A stretch of DNA of 6,768 nucleotides from an uncultured Planctomycetota bacterium (GTDB lineage: Bacteria > Planctomycetota > Planctomycetia > Pirellulales > Thermoguttaceae). The DNA lies in contig CADBTE010000267.1 of assembly GCA_902797455.1 (NCBI GenBank), forward strand, positions 1-6,768. Reading direction: 5' to 3'. Shown in pieces: positions 5,843 to 6,768 of the stretch (the stretch's first letter is position 1; every line of letters begins with the position of its first letter). The translations under genes and the position numbers were made by a program. Under the pieces are notes generated by a model that searched no databases, was not told the DNA's origin, and worked only from the letters and a program-made list of their open reading frames with translations.

Positions 5843-6768
5843 ATGATGAAACAAAAAAAATCCATCCCCAAAGGCGCCGGCGGCGGCGAAACCCAAACGC
5901 CGAATGACAGACTTCTCTTCGGCGGGGACAATCCGCCCGCGGCGCCGGCCGACGAGACAGATCGCCTGTGCGACGAGGTTCTCTTGTCGCTGGTCGAGGG
6001 AGTAGGTTCCCTGACTATCACGCGCCTGCTGGAGTGTTTCGGAACCGCGAAAGATGTCCTCACCGCCAAGCGGGAGCTGCTCCTCACCGTCCCGGGGATC
6101 GGCGATAAAACGGCCGATCAGATTTTATCGGTCCGTTCACGTCACGATCCCGAGAAGCTCATCGAGCGCTGTCGGCAGGAGGGGATCGCTATCCTGACGC
6201 GGGACGACCCACGGTACCCTCGGTCACTGCTTGAAATCGCCGACCCTCCTTTCATCCTCTACGCTCTGGGGGAACGACTGCCGCAGGACGATCTGGCGGT
6301 CGCCGTTGTCGGTACGCGCGGCTGCTCGCTCTACGGCCGCCGGCAGACCGAGACATTGGTCCGCGGCCTGATCTGCGCCGGGGTAACCATCGTCAGCGGC
6401 CTGGCCCTCGGAATCGACGGCGTGGCGCACGAGGCGGCGCTTCGCGCCGGCGGCCGAACAATCGCCGTGCTCGGAAGCGGCCTGCTCAATATCTACCCGG
6501 CCTGTCATAAAGACCTCGCCCAGCGGATCGCTAAGCAAGGGGTTCTCTACTCCGAGTTCCCTCCCCTGACCACGCCGGTCGCGGGAAACTTCCCGCGGCG
6601 CAACCGAATCGTCAGCGGACTGACCCTCGGTGTTTTAGTGGTCGAAACCGCCCGCCGCGGCGGCTCTCTGATCACCGCGCGTTTGGCAATGGAACAAAAT
6701 CGCGAGGTCTTCGCGGTTCCCGGCCCGATCGATTCCGAGTCCTCCCGCGGCTGTCATCTGCTCATCAA
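5843..6768 (+). CDS. dprA: DNA-processing protein DprA/Smf (3' end outside window)
   Basis: Binds incoming single-stranded DNA during natural transformation, protects it and loads RecA; it acts in the cytoplasm. The visible 308 residues run off the window. Residues 1-38 are low-complexity and probably disordered. A helix-hairpin-helix/SAM-like N-domain follows, with EGVGSLTITRLLECFG (52-67) and VPGIGDKTADQI (83-94). The Rossmann-like DprA core carries VGTR (156-159), YG (164-165), SGLALGIDGVAH (185-196), GSGLLNIYP (211-219), FPRRNRIVSGL (250-260), GGSLITAR (273-280) and AVPG (291-294), all standard family signatures. The C-terminal winged helix, if present, lies beyond the window. Start choice: ATG 5843 or the next codon, ATG 5846. 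Neither has a clear Shine-Dalgarno, only an A-run, so translation may depend on coupling to miaA 9 bases upstream. A run of eight A (5853-5860) falls in codons 4-6. Confidence 0.96.
   Translation, partial: MMKQKKSIPKGAGGGETQTPNDRLLFGGDNPPAAPADETDRLCDEVLLSLVEGVGSLTITRLLECFGTAKDVLTAKRELLLTVPGIGDKTADQILSVRSRHDPEKLIERCRQEGIAILTRDDPRYPRSLLEIADPPFILYALGERLPQDDLAVAVVGTRGCSLYGRRQTETLVRGLICAGVTIVSGLALGIDGVAHEAALRAGGRTIAVLGSGLLNIYPACHKDLAQRIAKQGVLYSEFPPLTTPVAGNFPRRNRIVSGLTLGVLVVETARRGGSLITARLAMEQNREVFAVPGPIDSESSRGCHLLI

Overview
This is a GC-rich bacterial chromosomal window carrying five protein-coding genes, mostly housekeeping information-processing genes. A planctomycete-type bacterium (Planctomycetota) is the best guess. 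That guess is inferred from the long GyrB with an acidic N-terminal extension and large Toprim insert, the wording of the MiaA motifs (GGTPLYLKGL, DSMAVYR), and an exported SGNH hydrolase with an N-terminal beta-rich domain. No rRNA or other decisive marker is present.

Layout. 91-1455 (+) encodes a Sec-exported SGNH/GDSL hydrolase. It converges on gyrB (1569-4208, -), and the 113-base gap between them holds a strong bidirectional intrinsic terminator, a second hairpin plus U-tract for the gyrB side, and a short inverted-repeat hairpin with a third copy of one arm. Upstream of gyrB on the same strand lies a DUF721 gene (4317-4745, -), related to the DciA replicative-helicase loader/operator family. 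The two probably form a dciA-like-gyrB replication operon driven from the 137-base divergent region at 4746-4882. From that region in the other direction run miaA (4883-5833, +; tRNA A37 dimethylallyltransferase) and, 9 bases later, dprA (5843 to beyond the window end, +; ssDNA-binding RecA loader of natural transformation), probably as a second operon.

Functionally, gyrB and the DciA-like gene serve replication and DNA topology, miaA serves tRNA modification and decoding fidelity, and dprA handles incoming single-stranded DNA. The SGNH enzyme is a separate exported hydrolase of unknown substrate.

I saw no CRISPR array, tRNA, rRNA, insertion sequence, prophage or defence cassette. No stretch above 300 bases lacks a gene. 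The region looks ordinary. The points worth a second look are local: an unusual Toprim segment and large insert in GyrB, an Asn in place of the usual block V Asp in the SGNH enzyme, and the stacked hairpins between the convergent genes.
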